34,702 nucleotides of DNA from Chloroflexota bacterium (GTDB lineage Bacteria; Chloroflexota; Anaerolineae; Anaerolineales; Anaerolineaceae), in contig JAJZTR010000003.1 in the NCBI GenBank assembly GCA_021848775.1, positions 1-34,702 of the forward strand, read 5' to 3'. A model generated the notes under the pieces. The model was not told the origin of the DNA, searched no databases, and worked only from the letters and a program-made list of their open reading frames with translations. A program made the position numbers and the translations under genes. Below, piece after piece: positions 1 through 9,687 of this stretch; the stretch's first letter is position 1, and each line of letters begins with the position of its first letter.

Positions 1-178
1 CGACAGTCCGGCGCCGCCAATAAGTGATGTGGGATAAGCGGTCTTTTGGCGCCCAGACCTCGAATGAGCCGGAGGCAGTGCGTTCGCCTTCGCTCAGTGA
101 ATTGAGATAATTCATTACTACCCGGTGCGATTTCTGAAGGATCCACATGATTTGAGTGCTGAGATCTTTTTTAGACAT
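1..178 (-). CDS. Partial CDS (3' end outside window); ClbS/DfsB or DinB-like family protein
   Basis: Reverse-strand reading gives MSKKDLSTQIMWILQKSHRVVMNYLNSLSEGERTASGSFEVWAPKDRLSHITYWRRRTV..., resembling the 'W..KD.LAHI.YW' motif of DinB/ClbS-like proteins; runs off the window edge. Confidence 0.5.
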   Translation of the reverse strand, partial: MSKKDLSTQIMWILQKSHRVVMNYLNSLSEGERTASGSFEVWAPKDRLSHITYWRRRTV

Positions 179-195
179 ACGACTCCCCGGTCAGG

Positions 196-615
196 CTATT
201 CCCCAATGATTTTTACCAGCACACGCTTATTTCGGCGACCATCGAACTCGCCGTAGAATATTTGCTCCCAGGGACCAAAATCCAGACGCCCGTTGGTGAC
301 TGCGACGACGACCTCCCGCCCCATCACCTGGCGTTTCAAGTGGGCATCAGCGTTGTCCTCCCCGGTATCGTTGTGGCGGTATTGACTCACCGGCTCGTGG
401 GGAGCCAGAGTTTCAAGCCAGCGGTCGTAATCGCGATGCAGCCCGCTCTCGTCATCGTTGATGAATACTGAGGCGGTGATATGCATCGCATTGACCAGCG
501 CCAGTCCTTCAACGATGCCGCTCTCACGCAGGCACTCTTCGACTTTAGGCGTGATATTAAAAAATCCACGGCGGGATGGGATATTGAACCAGAGTTCTTT
601 GCGATAACTTTTCAT
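196..615 (-). CDS. YjbQ / UPF0047 family protein (secondary thiamine-phosphate synthase-like)
   Basis: 139 aa; motifs [31 protein letters not shown] and [26 protein letters not shown] are typical of the family. Confidence 0.88.
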   Translation of the reverse strand: MKSYRKELWFNIPSRRGFFNITPKVEECLRESGIVEGLALVNAMHITASVFINDDESGLHRDYDRWLETLAPHEPVSQYRHNDTGEDNADAHLKRQVMGREVVVAVTNGRLDFGPWEQIFYGEFDGRRNKRVLVKIIGE

Positions 616-2807
616 TTTTTGCCTTGATGGTAATGACGCGTATTGCTTTTCTTGCGCCGGGCTAATAATAACGATTGCACATTGACCGAACTTTTGCCCT
701 TTTCAGGCGTGCGCCGCGTGAAAGTGCCGTCCGCATTCATGATCCGGGCAGATGTATTATCGTGGAAGTACGGCTCAAGAATTTTGTTGCGGATATGGCT
801 GACCATGTGCCTGTCTTCCACCGGAAAGAGCACCTCGACCCGCTGGTTGAGGTTGCGCGGCATCAAATCTGCGCTGCCCATGTAGATTTCTTCATCGCCG
901 CCATTGCGGAAGTAATAAATCCGGCTGTGTTCCAAGAATCGACCGACAACGCTAATCACGTGTATGTTCTCACTCAAACCTTTGATACCGGGCTTCAGGC
1001 AGCAGATGCCGCGCGTAATCAAATCGACCCGAACCCCTTGCTGCGATGCCAGATAGAGCATCTGAATCATGGGTTTATCCACCAGCGAGTTCATTTTGAA
1101 AATGAGGTGACCGGCACTGCCGGCTCGCACGTGCTCGATCTCACGCAGCACCATCTCCTCGAACCTCTGCCGCAAATTGATCGGCGCAACCAACAGCTTT
1201 CGGTAATCCGTTTTGAACGAGTAACCGGTCAGATAGTTGAATAGATCGGTCGCGTCCGCTCCGATCTCTTCGTCACAGGTAAAAAGCGAAAGATCCTCAT
1301 ATATCTGGGCGGTGATATGGTTGTAATTACCGGTTCCCAGGTGCACATAACGCTGGATGTGATCGCCTTCTTTTCGTACCACCAGCGCCACTTTTGAGTG
1401 CGTCTTCAGCCCTAATAAGCCATACGTGACATGCACGCCTTCCTGTTCCAACAAACGCGCCCAACTGATATTGCTCTCTTCGTCAAAGCGGGCTTTCAAT
1501 TCGACCAGTACAGCCACCTGCTTGCCGTAATCACGGCGGGCTTCCAGCAACGCTTCGACAACCGGCGAATTGGAACCGGTGCGGTACAAGGTTTGTTTAA
1601 TGGCCAGCACATCCGGATCACGCGCTGAGGTTCGCAGAAACTCAACGACCGGGTTGAAGGAGTCATAGGGGTGATGGAGCAGGATGTTTTCAGACTTTAT
1701 CGCGTTAAAAATTGCATCCCTGGGGGTATCTTCATCGAAGGATAGCTGCGCAGGCGTGGCTGGTGTGAAAGGACGGTCTTTTAACTTATAACGTTCGATT
1801 TTGGCAATCTGCATCACGCTGCGCAGTACCAGCGGCGAATCGATGATGTATACGTCCTTTCGGTCGACTTTCAAATTGCTGATCAACATGTTCTTAAGAA
1901 TATCCGGCATGTCCTTCAGCATGGTCAGCTGCACCACAGTCCCAAAACGGCGCCTGCGCACAGATTCTTCCATCGTCTCCAAAAGGTCGCTGGCTTCCAG
2001 CTCTTGAATTTCCATATCTGCATTGCGGATGATGTGAAAGGGATGCACATCAAGCACTTTCAAACCCGGAAAAAGCGAGGAGATATTGCTGCTGATCAGG
2101 TCTCCGAGCCACACAAAATAATGGTGGTACGGCACTGTGCCGTCTTTGCGCTGCCCGCCTGAAGAACGTTTGACCGGTACCAGCTGCGGGAGCGTGTCGG
2201 GTACTTTTATACGGGCAAAAAGTGGCTGCCCGCTTTTTCCTTCCAACAACACTGCCAGGTTAAGGCTCAGGTTTGAGATGTGGGGGAATGGGTGCCCGGG
2301 GTCAAAGGCCAGCGGCGTCAGCACCGGGTACACCATTTCCTGGAAGTAGGCGTTGGCGATCTTTTTCTGGCGCGGGTTCAAACTTTTATGGGTACGAATA
2401 TGGATCCCGGCCTTATCCAGTTCTGGCACCAGGGTCTTCCCCCACAGTTCGCGGCCTTCATCCATGATTTTTTGGGCCACTTTGCGGATTTCCACAAGCT
2501 GTTCGGCAGCGGTCAGGCCGTCGATTGACAAGGTAGTCACCCCTTCATCGCGCTGCATCACCAGACCGCCCACCCGCACCATGAAAAACTCTTCCAGGTT
2601 GGATCCTAGGATCGAAAGGAACTTCACCCGTTCAAGCAGCGGGTTGGCAGGATCTTTGGCTTCTTCCAGCACACGCCTCTGAAACTCCAGCATGCTCAAC
2701 TCGCGGTTGATGTAGAGCTTTGGGTCGTTCAAATTGATGTTTTCTGGCAAAGCCGATTCAATTTTTGTCAGACCGGGAGAAACCAGGGCTGTCTTTTTCT
2801 TCTTCAT
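612..2807 (-). CDS. ppk1: Polyphosphate kinase 1
   Basis: 731 aa; [57 protein letters not shown]; 4-bp ATGA overlap with the downstream yjbQ-like gene. Confidence 0.96.
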   Translation of the reverse strand: MKKKKTALVSPGLTKIESALPENINLNDPKLYINRELSMLEFQRRVLEEAKDPANPLLERVKFLSILGSNLEEFFMVRVGGLVMQRDEGVTTLSIDGLTAAEQLVEIRKVAQKIMDEGRELWGKTLVPELDKAGIHIRTHKSLNPRQKKIANAYFQEMVYPVLTPLAFDPGHPFPHISNLSLNLAVLLEGKSGQPLFARIKVPDTLPQLVPVKRSSGGQRKDGTVPYHHYFVWLGDLISSNISSLFPGLKVLDVHPFHIIRNADMEIQELEASDLLETMEESVRRRRFGTVVQLTMLKDMPDILKNMLISNLKVDRKDVYIIDSPLVLRSVMQIAKIERYKLKDRPFTPATPAQLSFDEDTPRDAIFNAIKSENILLHHPYDSFNPVVEFLRTSARDPDVLAIKQTLYRTGSNSPVVEALLEARRDYGKQVAVLVELKARFDEESNISWARLLEQEGVHVTYGLLGLKTHSKVALVVRKEGDHIQRYVHLGTGNYNHITAQIYEDLSLFTCDEEIGADATDLFNYLTGYSFKTDYRKLLVAPINLRQRFEEMVLREIEHVRAGSAGHLIFKMNSLVDKPMIQMLYLASQQGVRVDLITRGICCLKPGIKGLSENIHVISVVGRFLEHSRIYYFRNGGDEEIYMGSADLMPRNLNQRVEVLFPVEDRHMVSHIRNKILEPYFHDNTSARIMNADGTFTRRTPEKGKSSVNVQSLLLARRKKSNTRHYHQGKK

Positions 2808-2835
2808 GCGTATCCTGCCTTGTCAAAAAGGGGGT

Positions 2836-3855
2836 TCATGATCGCGCGCGTTTCGCAAATAATCCAACGATAATCAGAATTACACCGGCTGCAAAGACAC
2901 CCGCAAGCACAAATAATATGGTGAGGTCGTTGGTATCGTCGGTTGATGGTGTTTCTGCCGTTAAAGTGGAAACCGCAGTTGCTGTGGGGGATATTTCGGC
3001 GGTTCGCGATGGGGCAGAAGTTGGCTGGGCAGCTGGCTTTAAATTGGCTGCCGCGAGACGGGGGGTTGCAAATGTGGCAGCCGGCTCAGGGGATACGGCA
3101 GGAGCTACAGGCTGCGATGTCGCTGGAATGTTGAGCTTTTGCCCTATCCAAACCACTTGTTGTTCAGGGGACAGGTTGTTGAGTCGTAAAATATCGACGA
3201 TATGCGTGTTATACGCAATGGCGATGCTCCATAACGACTGTCCCATTTTCACTTCGTGCACCAAAGAACCATCCGCAGCGGGAGTGGCAGTGACCACCGG
3301 GATGACCCATTGAGGTGCGACCTCGGTCGGGTCCGCGGCGTTCGGGGTTCCGGGAATCTGGGTGCGGGCAGCCGGCGAACCGGATGTATAGGCTGCATGC
3401 ACGATGTAATAGATCGATCCATCGGAAGCGGTGGCAACCCCGGCGCCAATGTGCTGGTAGGCTGGGTTGACCATTGGGATCATGTGCGCAGCGTCGGACC
3501 AGATCCAGGCGAGGTCTTCCAGACTAAACGGACCGACGGCAAAATTTTCGGTAGCCCAGGCGGTTGCCCCGCCGCCATAACCGGCGGCCATCACCCGCCC
3601 GCGCACATCGCCGATATGAGAGCCCATGCGGTTGGCAGCCATAATCTCAGCGGTCGATTGCGCTGTCCCCATCAATATGCTATTGACTTCCAGAGCAGGC
3701 AGCCCGTTTCCGGTCCGGATTCCATTCACCAGCGAAATAAGATCCTGTGTACTGATGGTTGACCCATCCTGTGCGTTGACAGGTGTAGCCAAACCGGCTG
3801 CCAGCAGGATACCAATGACAAATCCAATTATTGTATGTTTCTTGAACCGGCTCAT
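2836..3855 (-). CDS. Secreted CAP (SCP/PR1-like) domain protein with LysM domain and C-terminal TM helix
   Basis: Signal peptide; CAP-like LVNGIRTGNGLPALEVN...WIWSDAAHMIPMVNPAYQHIGAGVA; LysM-like VKMGQSLWSIAIAYNTHIVDILRLNNL...IGQKLNIP; C-terminal hydrophobic helix followed by KRARS. Confidence 0.85.
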   Translation of the reverse strand: MSRFKKHTIIGFVIGILLAAGLATPVNAQDGSTISTQDLISLVNGIRTGNGLPALEVNSILMGTAQSTAEIMAANRMGSHIGDVRGRVMAAGYGGGATAWATENFAVGPFSLEDLAWIWSDAAHMIPMVNPAYQHIGAGVATASDGSIYYIVHAAYTSGSPAARTQIPGTPNAADPTEVAPQWVIPVVTATPAADGSLVHEVKMGQSLWSIAIAYNTHIVDILRLNNLSPEQQVVWIGQKLNIPATSQPVAPAVSPEPAATFATPRLAAANLKPAAQPTSAPSRTAEISPTATAVSTLTAETPSTDDTNDLTILFVLAGVFAAGVILIIVGLFAKRARS

Positions 3856-3920
3856 TAAGTTTATTATACTGAAAGAACCTTTGGCGCGCTAAACCGCGTA
3901 TACATTTCAGGAGAATTGAT

Positions 3921-4337
3921 ATGAACCGAAAAAATGCGCTTGCGGGTTTATGGCTAATTGGTCTCGGGATCCTGTTTCTGGTTGACTTTTTTTGGCCCGG
4001 GATATTGATCCTTATTGGTCTCAGCATGATTATTTCCGCGTATATGAAGGATGAACCTGGTTCGCTGCCGCCCTCGAAAACGGCGGCACCTGTTGCACCG
4101 GCGGTTCCAGAGGAACCTCTCACCGTTGAAGTCGAGGAAAAAGTGGTGGGGGCTGCGGTCGAAGCACCGCTGCCCGCTGTGCTGGCAGGAGAGGGCGAAC
4201 GCTTATACCTGACCAGCCGCCTGCCTGAAAAATGCCCCGCCTGTGATGCTCCAATGAAGGCAAATGCGGAAAAAATGGCACGGGATGGTGATGGAACGGT
4301 CGAGTGTTTATTTTGCGGGTACAGGTTGACCGTCTAA
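3921..4337 (+). CDS. Small membrane protein with C-terminal zinc-ribbon-like CxxC pairs
   Basis: RBS AGGAGAATTGAT before ATG; N-terminal TM region; CPAC...CLFCG near the C-terminus. Confidence 0.7.
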   Translation: MNRKNALAGLWLIGLGILFLVDFFWPGILILIGLSMIISAYMKDEPGSLPPSKTAAPVAPAVPEEPLTVEVEEKVVGAAVEAPLPAVLAGEGERLYLTSRLPEKCPACDAPMKANAEKMARDGDGTVECLFCGYRLTV

Positions 4338-4417
4338 CATCGGTTCCGCTTGTTTGAAATTTTGACCTGCGAGATTGACCGGGTGCGTCCCCGGCACCAA
4401 AGATTTATCTTCTATTA

Positions 4418-4446
4418 TGACTTTTCGCCAATTCTCAGGATATAAT
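4418..4446 (+). promoter_or_regulatory. Putative promoter for the isochorismatase-family gene
   Basis: TATAAT at 4441-4446 with a weak -35-like ATGACT about 18 bp upstream. Confidence 0.45.
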
Positions 4447-4466
4447 AGTGTACTCATTACACTATT
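4444..4466. promoter_or_regulatory. Perfect 9-bp dyad AATAGTGTA-CTCAT-TACACTATT overlapping the -10 box; candidate operator
   Basis: Exact inverted repeat read from the sequence, upstream of the 4532 start codon. Confidence 0.55.
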
Positions 4467-4531
4467 AGCATGGTTGAAACGGATCTGCTTAAAAAATTTC
4501 ACCTCGTGACTTGCTCAGCATGGAGGATGTT

Positions 4532-5239
4532 ATGCCCCAAACACTTGTGGAACGCAGCCAGGAGTTCCTGTCCTTTTTGGATGAATGGCTTGCCAACCTG
4601 CCTGTTATCCCTTTAAAAGACATGATCCAGCTTCCGGAAAGCACCGCTGTGGTTTCGGTGGATGTCATTAATGGTTTTTGCAACACTGGCCCTCTGGCCA
4701 GCCCGCGGATTGGGGCCATCGTGCCGCCCATCGTCGATTTGTTCAAGACGGCGCGGGCTTTAGGTGTGCGTCATTTCGTGCTCAGTCAGGATACGCATGA
4801 GCCGGATGCGGTGGAATTTGGCGCCTGGCCGGCGCATTGCGTACGCGGCACGTATGAAGCTGAAACGGTTGCCGAATTCAAAGCCCTGCCTTTTTTTGAC
4901 CAGATGGTTGTGCTGGAGAAGAATTCCATTTCCACCGGTTTAAACGGCGGATTTATTGAGTGGCTCGAGCTGCATCCCCAGGTGGACACCTTCATCGTGG
5001 TCGGCGACTGCACCGATTTATGTGTTTATCAGCTGGCGATGCACCTGCGCATGGATGCCAATGCCCGCCAAATTCAGCGGCGGGTCATCGTGCCGGCTGC
5101 AGCGGTGGATACCTATGAGCGCAGCACGGCGGCTGCCCGGGAGCAGGGAGGGTTGCCGCACGCCGCCGACCTGCATCACGCGTTCTTTCTATATCACATG
5201 GCGTTGAACGGCATTGAGGTAGTGCAGGGGTTGCAGTGA
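4532..5239 (+). CDS. Isochorismatase-family (nicotinamidase-like) cysteine hydrolase
   Basis: VVSVDVINGFCNTGPLASPR...HFVLSQDTHEPDAVEFGAWPAHCVRGTYEAE...VVGDCTDLCVYQLAMHLR; start chosen at the ATG with GGAGGA RBS. Confidence 0.88.
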   Translation: MPQTLVERSQEFLSFLDEWLANLPVIPLKDMIQLPESTAVVSVDVINGFCNTGPLASPRIGAIVPPIVDLFKTARALGVRHFVLSQDTHEPDAVEFGAWPAHCVRGTYEAETVAEFKALPFFDQMVVLEKNSISTGLNGGFIEWLELHPQVDTFIVVGDCTDLCVYQLAMHLRMDANARQIQRRVIVPAAAVDTYERSTAAAREQGGLPHAADLHHAFFLYHMALNGIEVVQGLQ

Positions 5240-5248
5240 AGTAAGAAT

Positions 5249-5315
5249 CGATGTTTCGCTTCACTCACCCTGACGACATCTCAGCCCGCCTGAGCCTAAG
5301 CGAAGGATCAAGGCA
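5249..5315. repeat. Imperfect inverted repeat of a dispersed intergenic type (TTTCGCTTCACTCACCCTGACG ... CGCCTGAGCCTAAGCGAAGG)
   Basis: The two arms are imperfectly reverse-complementary; located between convergent genes. Confidence 0.4.
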
Positions 5316-5418
5316 ATCAAGAATGCCGGTGTTGGAATGAGGAGCGAGGGGCATTGATTCCCGGTCAATTACCATCGCGACCCACAATCCAACCGGCGAT
5401 TTCCGCGAAATTGCTTTG

Positions 5419-6369
5419 CTACTGCTCAGGGTTCTCCCACACTCTAATCTGATCCACCCGAATGGAGAAATCTTCGGTTTCACGCGCGCCGACAAAAATG
5501 CCAAAATAACCTTTGCTGAAGGTGTTGTCCTTCACCTCGCCAATATTTTGCCCGTTGGCATACAGGATCAGCCGGTCACCGACCGCCATCAATCCCATGC
5601 GGTTGGTCTGGGTGGAGCCGGTATTGATGGCAGCGCTGGTTTTCCAATCGATCAGGTTCACCATCTCTCCTTTGGCGCCAATGCTGGCATTCCAACGGCG
5701 GAGCGAGTATTTACCATCGCAGGTGAACCCAAACATATAACCGCGATCCGGTGAAGTAAGCACCGGGACACGTGCTATGATGCCGTAGCGGTCTGCACCG
5801 CTGCAATCATTGACCTGGAAGACCGTTTCGATATAAAAATTATCCAATTCGGGGTATGTCATGCGCCAGCCGTCGGTTGTGGTCAAACCGGTCAAGCCCA
5901 TCGAACCGTTCGCAAAAGCAACATCGGTGAATTGATCCGCGCCCGTTGGCCAATAATTGCCGTTGTCCATGGAATCACTCCAATCCGCGGCTCCTAATTT
6001 GGTGGTCGGGTCGCTGGCAGGCGGTGTATAAACCACGGTCGGCTGTTGCGAAGGTACGCTGGTGGCGCTGGGTTCCGGGGAGGTCGTGGGTTCCAGGCTC
6101 TGTGTGGCTGTGGCAGCTTCGGTGGCGGTGGGTGCGCTGGTAGAAGTGGCAGGAACGCCGATGGTTGCCGTGGGGAGCACGGTCGGCAGGGATGGTGTGG
6201 AAATACCCTCGCCTGACTGTCCGGTGGCGGTTGGCATGCTGGTTAGAATTTCTCCTACCCTGGTCGCCATTTTCGCTTCCTCGGATAAAGTTGGCGAAGC
6301 CTGGTTGATCAGGCCGCAGCCGGAGAGCAGGATTGAAATCAAAAGGATGGGTAGGAATTGTTTCAACAT
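5419..6369 (-). CDS. Lipoprotein with Ser/Thr/Pro-rich linker and C-terminal LamG/concanavalin-like domain
   Basis: Lipobox LLSGC; TSAPTATEAATATQSLEPTTSPEPSATS linker; C-terminal MGLMAVGDRLILYANGQNIGEVKDNTFSKGYFGIFVGA; RBS AGAAGGAGTG. Confidence 0.75.
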   Translation of the reverse strand: MLKQFLPILLISILLSGCGLINQASPTLSEEAKMATRVGEILTSMPTATGQSGEGISTPSLPTVLPTATIGVPATSTSAPTATEAATATQSLEPTTSPEPSATSVPSQQPTVVYTPPASDPTTKLGAADWSDSMDNGNYWPTGADQFTDVAFANGSMGLTGLTTTDGWRMTYPELDNFYIETVFQVNDCSGADRYGIIARVPVLTSPDRGYMFGFTCDGKYSLRRWNASIGAKGEMVNLIDWKTSAAINTGSTQTNRMGLMAVGDRLILYANGQNIGEVKDNTFSKGYFGIFVGARETEDFSIRVDQIRVWENPEQ

Positions 6370-6553
6370 AATTTCACTCCTTCTTTATATTTCGCGCCGT
6401 GGAGTCTTAACGCAAACATAAATACTATCGACCGCTTTTCTATCCAAACGAAACCCATAGCGCTTCAATCAGGGTGTATCCTTCATTATCTGTTTCGTTC
6501 ATCTGAACACACCAACAATAACAGCATAGCACGGAATTGGCCTATGATACCTG

Positions 6554-6617
6554 CCGCTCACCCCAGCGGACCTTTTTGTTTTGGCGCAGCTAAGCGAGCC
6601 CGCAGCGGGAAACAAAA
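6554..6617. repeat. Cluster of small hairpins in intergenic DNA (CCGCT/AGCGG; TTTTGTTT...CCCGCAGCGGG...AAACAAAA)
   Basis: Exact complementary arms at 6554-6558/6565-6569 and 6574-6581/6610-6617. Confidence 0.4.
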
Positions 6618-6725
6618 GCAGCGATGTTTTTCGTTCCCTGGCTGGTCATTGCCTCAGTTCGCGGCATGCTATTAACAAGACGTACGCTTAAACCGTTTAG
6701 TTCCTGGTTCTAAAGAAAAAATGAT

Positions 6726-7211
6726 TTAAGCCTTGTACCCGATCATGCGTAGAAATCCTTTACGCCAGGCAATATCTTCTTCGCCCTCAATGCCCAACGG
6801 GGCGGATCCGTCGATCACGCCCAGAATCCCGCGGCCCTGTTCGCTTTCTGCGACGATAACCTGGGTGGGGTTGGCTGTGGCGCAGTAGATGCGGCACACC
6901 TCAGGCACGGCCTGAACGGCGCCGAGGATATTCACCGGGTAAAAGCCCTTGCCAAGGAATAGGATAAAGCTGTGTCCGGCGCCAATCGCCACGGCATTTT
7001 TTTGTGCCAACGCGGTCAACTCATCATTCGTCCCGCTCCAGCGAATCAAACATTTGCCCGAGGCCTCGCAAAAAGCCAACCCGAATTGAATGCCCGGCAC
7101 ATGGGTGACCAATGTTTCATGAATATCCTCGACCGTCTTGATGAAATGCGACTGCCCAAGGATGAAGTTGGTATCCTCAGGTTTGTCGATCTGAACCAAT
7201 TTCAATTCCAT
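6726..7211 (-). CDS. Adenosine-specific kinase family protein (DUF355-like)
   Basis: MELKLVQIDKPEDTNFILGQSHFIKTVEDIHETLV...GIQFGLAFCEASG...RGILGVIDGSAPLGIEGEEDIAWRKGFLRMIGYKA; start set at the ATG preceded by GGAGGGAAAA. Confidence 0.82.
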   Translation of the reverse strand: MELKLVQIDKPEDTNFILGQSHFIKTVEDIHETLVTHVPGIQFGLAFCEASGKCLIRWSGTNDELTALAQKNAVAIGAGHSFILFLGKGFYPVNILGAVQAVPEVCRIYCATANPTQVIVAESEQGRGILGVIDGSAPLGIEGEEDIAWRKGFLRMIGYKA

Positions 7212-7345
7212 TTTTCCCTCCTGCGGTATGGGGGCGGCAATTTTTGCAGACGAATCTACTTGCCATAAGGACATGATTTGTTTATCGAAAACGGGTTAAA
7301 AAGGATTATACTTTGGCAACTTGATTCCAGATAAGGAAAGAAATT

Positions 7346-8077
7346 ATGTCTGCTGACCAGAAAGAATCCGCTCGGGCTTATCGTTATTATGATTGGATCA
7401 TGGCATTATTTGTCACGGTTTTAATTGTCAGCAACATTGGCTCCTCCGCCAAAATTGTTGATTGGGGGTTTTCCATCTATGGAATCCCGTTCGCTTTTGA
7501 TGCCGGCACCATTTTGTTTCCCCTCAGTTATATTTTCGGTGATGTGCTGACGGAAGTGTACGGCTTTAAACGCTCGCGGCGGGTGATTTGGACCGGTTTT
7601 GCCATGCTGGCTCTAACGGCATTTGTGCTCTGGCTGGTGCGCATCATGCCGGGGGAAGCCACCTGGGAGGGATATGCCGGACAGGCAGCCTACGATGCCA
7701 TCCTGGGCGGGATGAGTTCAGGCGGGATTGTGATTGCCAGTTTGACGGCGTATCTGGTCGGTGAATTCAGCAACTCGACGGTTCTGGCACGCATGAAAGT
7801 CGCCACCAAAGGGCGTTTTTTATGGGCACGCACCATCGGCAGCACACTGGTGGGTCAGGGGGTAGACACCACGATATTTATACTGGTGGCAACCGCCTTT
7901 GGGGTATTCCCCTGGGAACTGTTTGGCACCCTGGTGATCACCAATTATGTGTTCAAGGTTGGCATCGAAGCATTAATGACACCGGCGACCTATTGGATTG
8001 TCAACCGTCTCAAAAGGGCTGAGAACGAAGACTACTTCGATACCGATACGCGTTTTTCACCCTTCGTGGTTGACTAA
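7346..8077 (+). CDS. Queuosine precursor transporter (YhhQ/VUT family)
   Basis: [19 protein letters not shown]...[33 protein letters not shown]; multiple TM segments. Confidence 0.9.
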   Translation: MSADQKESARAYRYYDWIMALFVTVLIVSNIGSSAKIVDWGFSIYGIPFAFDAGTILFPLSYIFGDVLTEVYGFKRSRRVIWTGFAMLALTAFVLWLVRIMPGEATWEGYAGQAAYDAILGGMSSGGIVIASLTAYLVGEFSNSTVLARMKVATKGRFLWARTIGSTLVGQGVDTTIFILVATAFGVFPWELFGTLVITNYVFKVGIEALMTPATYWIVNRLKRAENEDYFDTDTRFSPFVVD

Positions 8078-8766
8078 TCGTCCTGCGCCGGGATTTCTTT
8101 TTCCAATAGTCCTTCGATTACTACAACATACTCGCCGCGAATGGGCTCAGCCTTGAAGCGTTCGATCAATTCGCTGAGCCGCCCGCGGTACATGGTCTCG
8201 AACATTTTGGTCAGGTCGTTTGCGACCGCCGCACGGCGGTCACCATAGACTGCGAGGGCGTCATCCAGGAAGGCAGTCAGCCGGTAGGGACTTTCGTAAA
8301 AAATCAGAGTGTGCGGCGATGCAGCATCCACCGTCAAAAAGCGGCGGCGGGCACCTGATTTGCGCGGCGGAAAGCCGCGGAAGGTAAAGCTGTGCACAGG
8401 CAGCCCGGAGAGAATCAAAGCCGGGATGAGCGCGGTAGGACCGGGGATGGCAGTCAGCGGCAGACCGGCTTGAAGGACGCTGCGCACCAGCAAAAATCCC
8501 GGGTCGGAGACGCCCGGGGTGCCGGCGTCGGTCACCAGCGCCAGCGATTTGCTCTCATCCAAAATGGCCAGAATTTTCGGCAGAGCCCGCTCCTCATTGT
8601 CCTCGCGGAACGAGATTTGCGGTTTTTTAATGCCAAAATGCTTGAGAAGCATGCCGGTCTTGCGCGTGTCTTCGCTGACGACATAATCCACTTCGCGCAG
8701 CGTATCCAGGGCGCGCTGAGAAATATCACCTAAATTGCCGATCGGGGTGGAAACCAGATAAAGCAT
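8074..8766 (-). CDS. rsmI: 16S rRNA (cytidine1402-2'-O)-methyltransferase
   Basis: [45 protein letters not shown]...[13 protein letters not shown]. Confidence 0.95.
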   Translation of the reverse strand: MLYLVSTPIGNLGDISQRALDTLREVDYVVSEDTRKTGMLLKHFGIKKPQISFREDNEERALPKILAILDESKSLALVTDAGTPGVSDPGFLLVRSVLQAGLPLTAIPGPTALIPALILSGLPVHSFTFRGFPPRKSGARRRFLTVDAASPHTLIFYESPYRLTAFLDDALAVYGDRRAAVANDLTKMFETMYRGRLSELIERFKAEPIRGEYVVVIEGLLEKEIPAQDD

Positions 8767-8830
8767 GAATTTACCTGTAACTCCTTATAAGGTCCATTCA
8801 ATACATGCGCATAGGCAATTGAAGGTAGAA

Positions 8831-9634
8831 TTAATCAATAACTATGCCGGTTAGATCTTCCGCCGGCTGCGGGTATTCCATATCCAATCTATTCAGGGCG
8901 TCCACCAGAATGTTCGCGATGACCAGATTGCGGTACCATTTTTTGTTCGACGGCACGATATACCATGGGGCTTCATCCGTGCTGGTTTTGTTGATGGCAT
9001 CCTCATACGCCTCGATGTATTCATCCCAACGGGCGCGCTCCTTCAGGTCACCGGGGTTGAACTTCCAGCGTTTGGTGGGGTCGTCCAACCGGGCCTGCAG
9101 CCGCTCTTTTTGTTCTTCCAGATCGATGTGGAGGAAGAATTTTAGGATAATGGTGCCTTCCTCAACCAGCTGACGCTCAAATTCCTTGATCTGATCGTAG
9201 CGTTTTTTCCACACCTTCTCAGGCACAAGTTCGTGAACCCGCACCACCAGAACGTCTTCATAATGGCTGCGATTGAAAATGACGATCTCACCCTTGCGGG
9301 GTGTCTGCTTGTGAATGCGCCAAAGGTAATCGTGATCCAGCTCTTCAGCCGTTGGAACTTTGAAGCTGGCAACCCGTACCCCCTGGGGATTCACTCCCTC
9401 GAATACATGCCGGATGACTCCATCCTTGCCGCTGGTATCCATACCCTGCAGCACAATCAGAACACGGTGTTTGTGTTGAGCGTAGAGCAGTTCCTGCAGT
9501 TGTTCAAGTTCCTGGTTCAACTCACCCAGCCGCTCAAGGCCGTCATCTTTTTCGCCTTTGTATTTTCCTATTTCTCCGGGATCGATATCTTTTAAGCTGA
9601 TTTTTTCATCCGATCGAACAAGATAACGTTCCAT
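8831..9634 (-). CDS. ppk2: Polyphosphate kinase 2 family protein
   Basis: VLIVLQGMDTSGKDGVIRHVFEGVNPQGVRVASFKVPTAEELDHDYLWRIHKQTPRKGEIVIFNRSHYEDVLVVRVH. Confidence 0.93.
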   Translation of the reverse strand: MERYLVRSDEKISLKDIDPGEIGKYKGEKDDGLERLGELNQELEQLQELLYAQHKHRVLIVLQGMDTSGKDGVIRHVFEGVNPQGVRVASFKVPTAEELDHDYLWRIHKQTPRKGEIVIFNRSHYEDVLVVRVHELVPEKVWKKRYDQIKEFERQLVEEGTIILKFFLHIDLEEQKERLQARLDDPTKRWKFNPGDLKERARWDEYIEAYEDAINKTSTDEAPWYIVPSNKKWYRNLVIANILVDALNRLDMEYPQPAEDLTGIVID

Positions 9635-9687
9635 GTCGTCCCTCCCTGAAGGTTTGATGGCATGGTTTGATTATAATCTGGTCAGGC

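Noticed and set aside
675-1244. 189-aa plus-strand ORF
   Set aside because: Fully antisense to ppk1, no recognisable domain; shadow ORF of a GC-rich coding region
2765-3762. Plus-strand ORFs of 182 and 168 aa (2765..3313, 3256..3762)
   Set aside because: Mostly antisense to the well-supported CAP-LysM gene; low-complexity shadow translations
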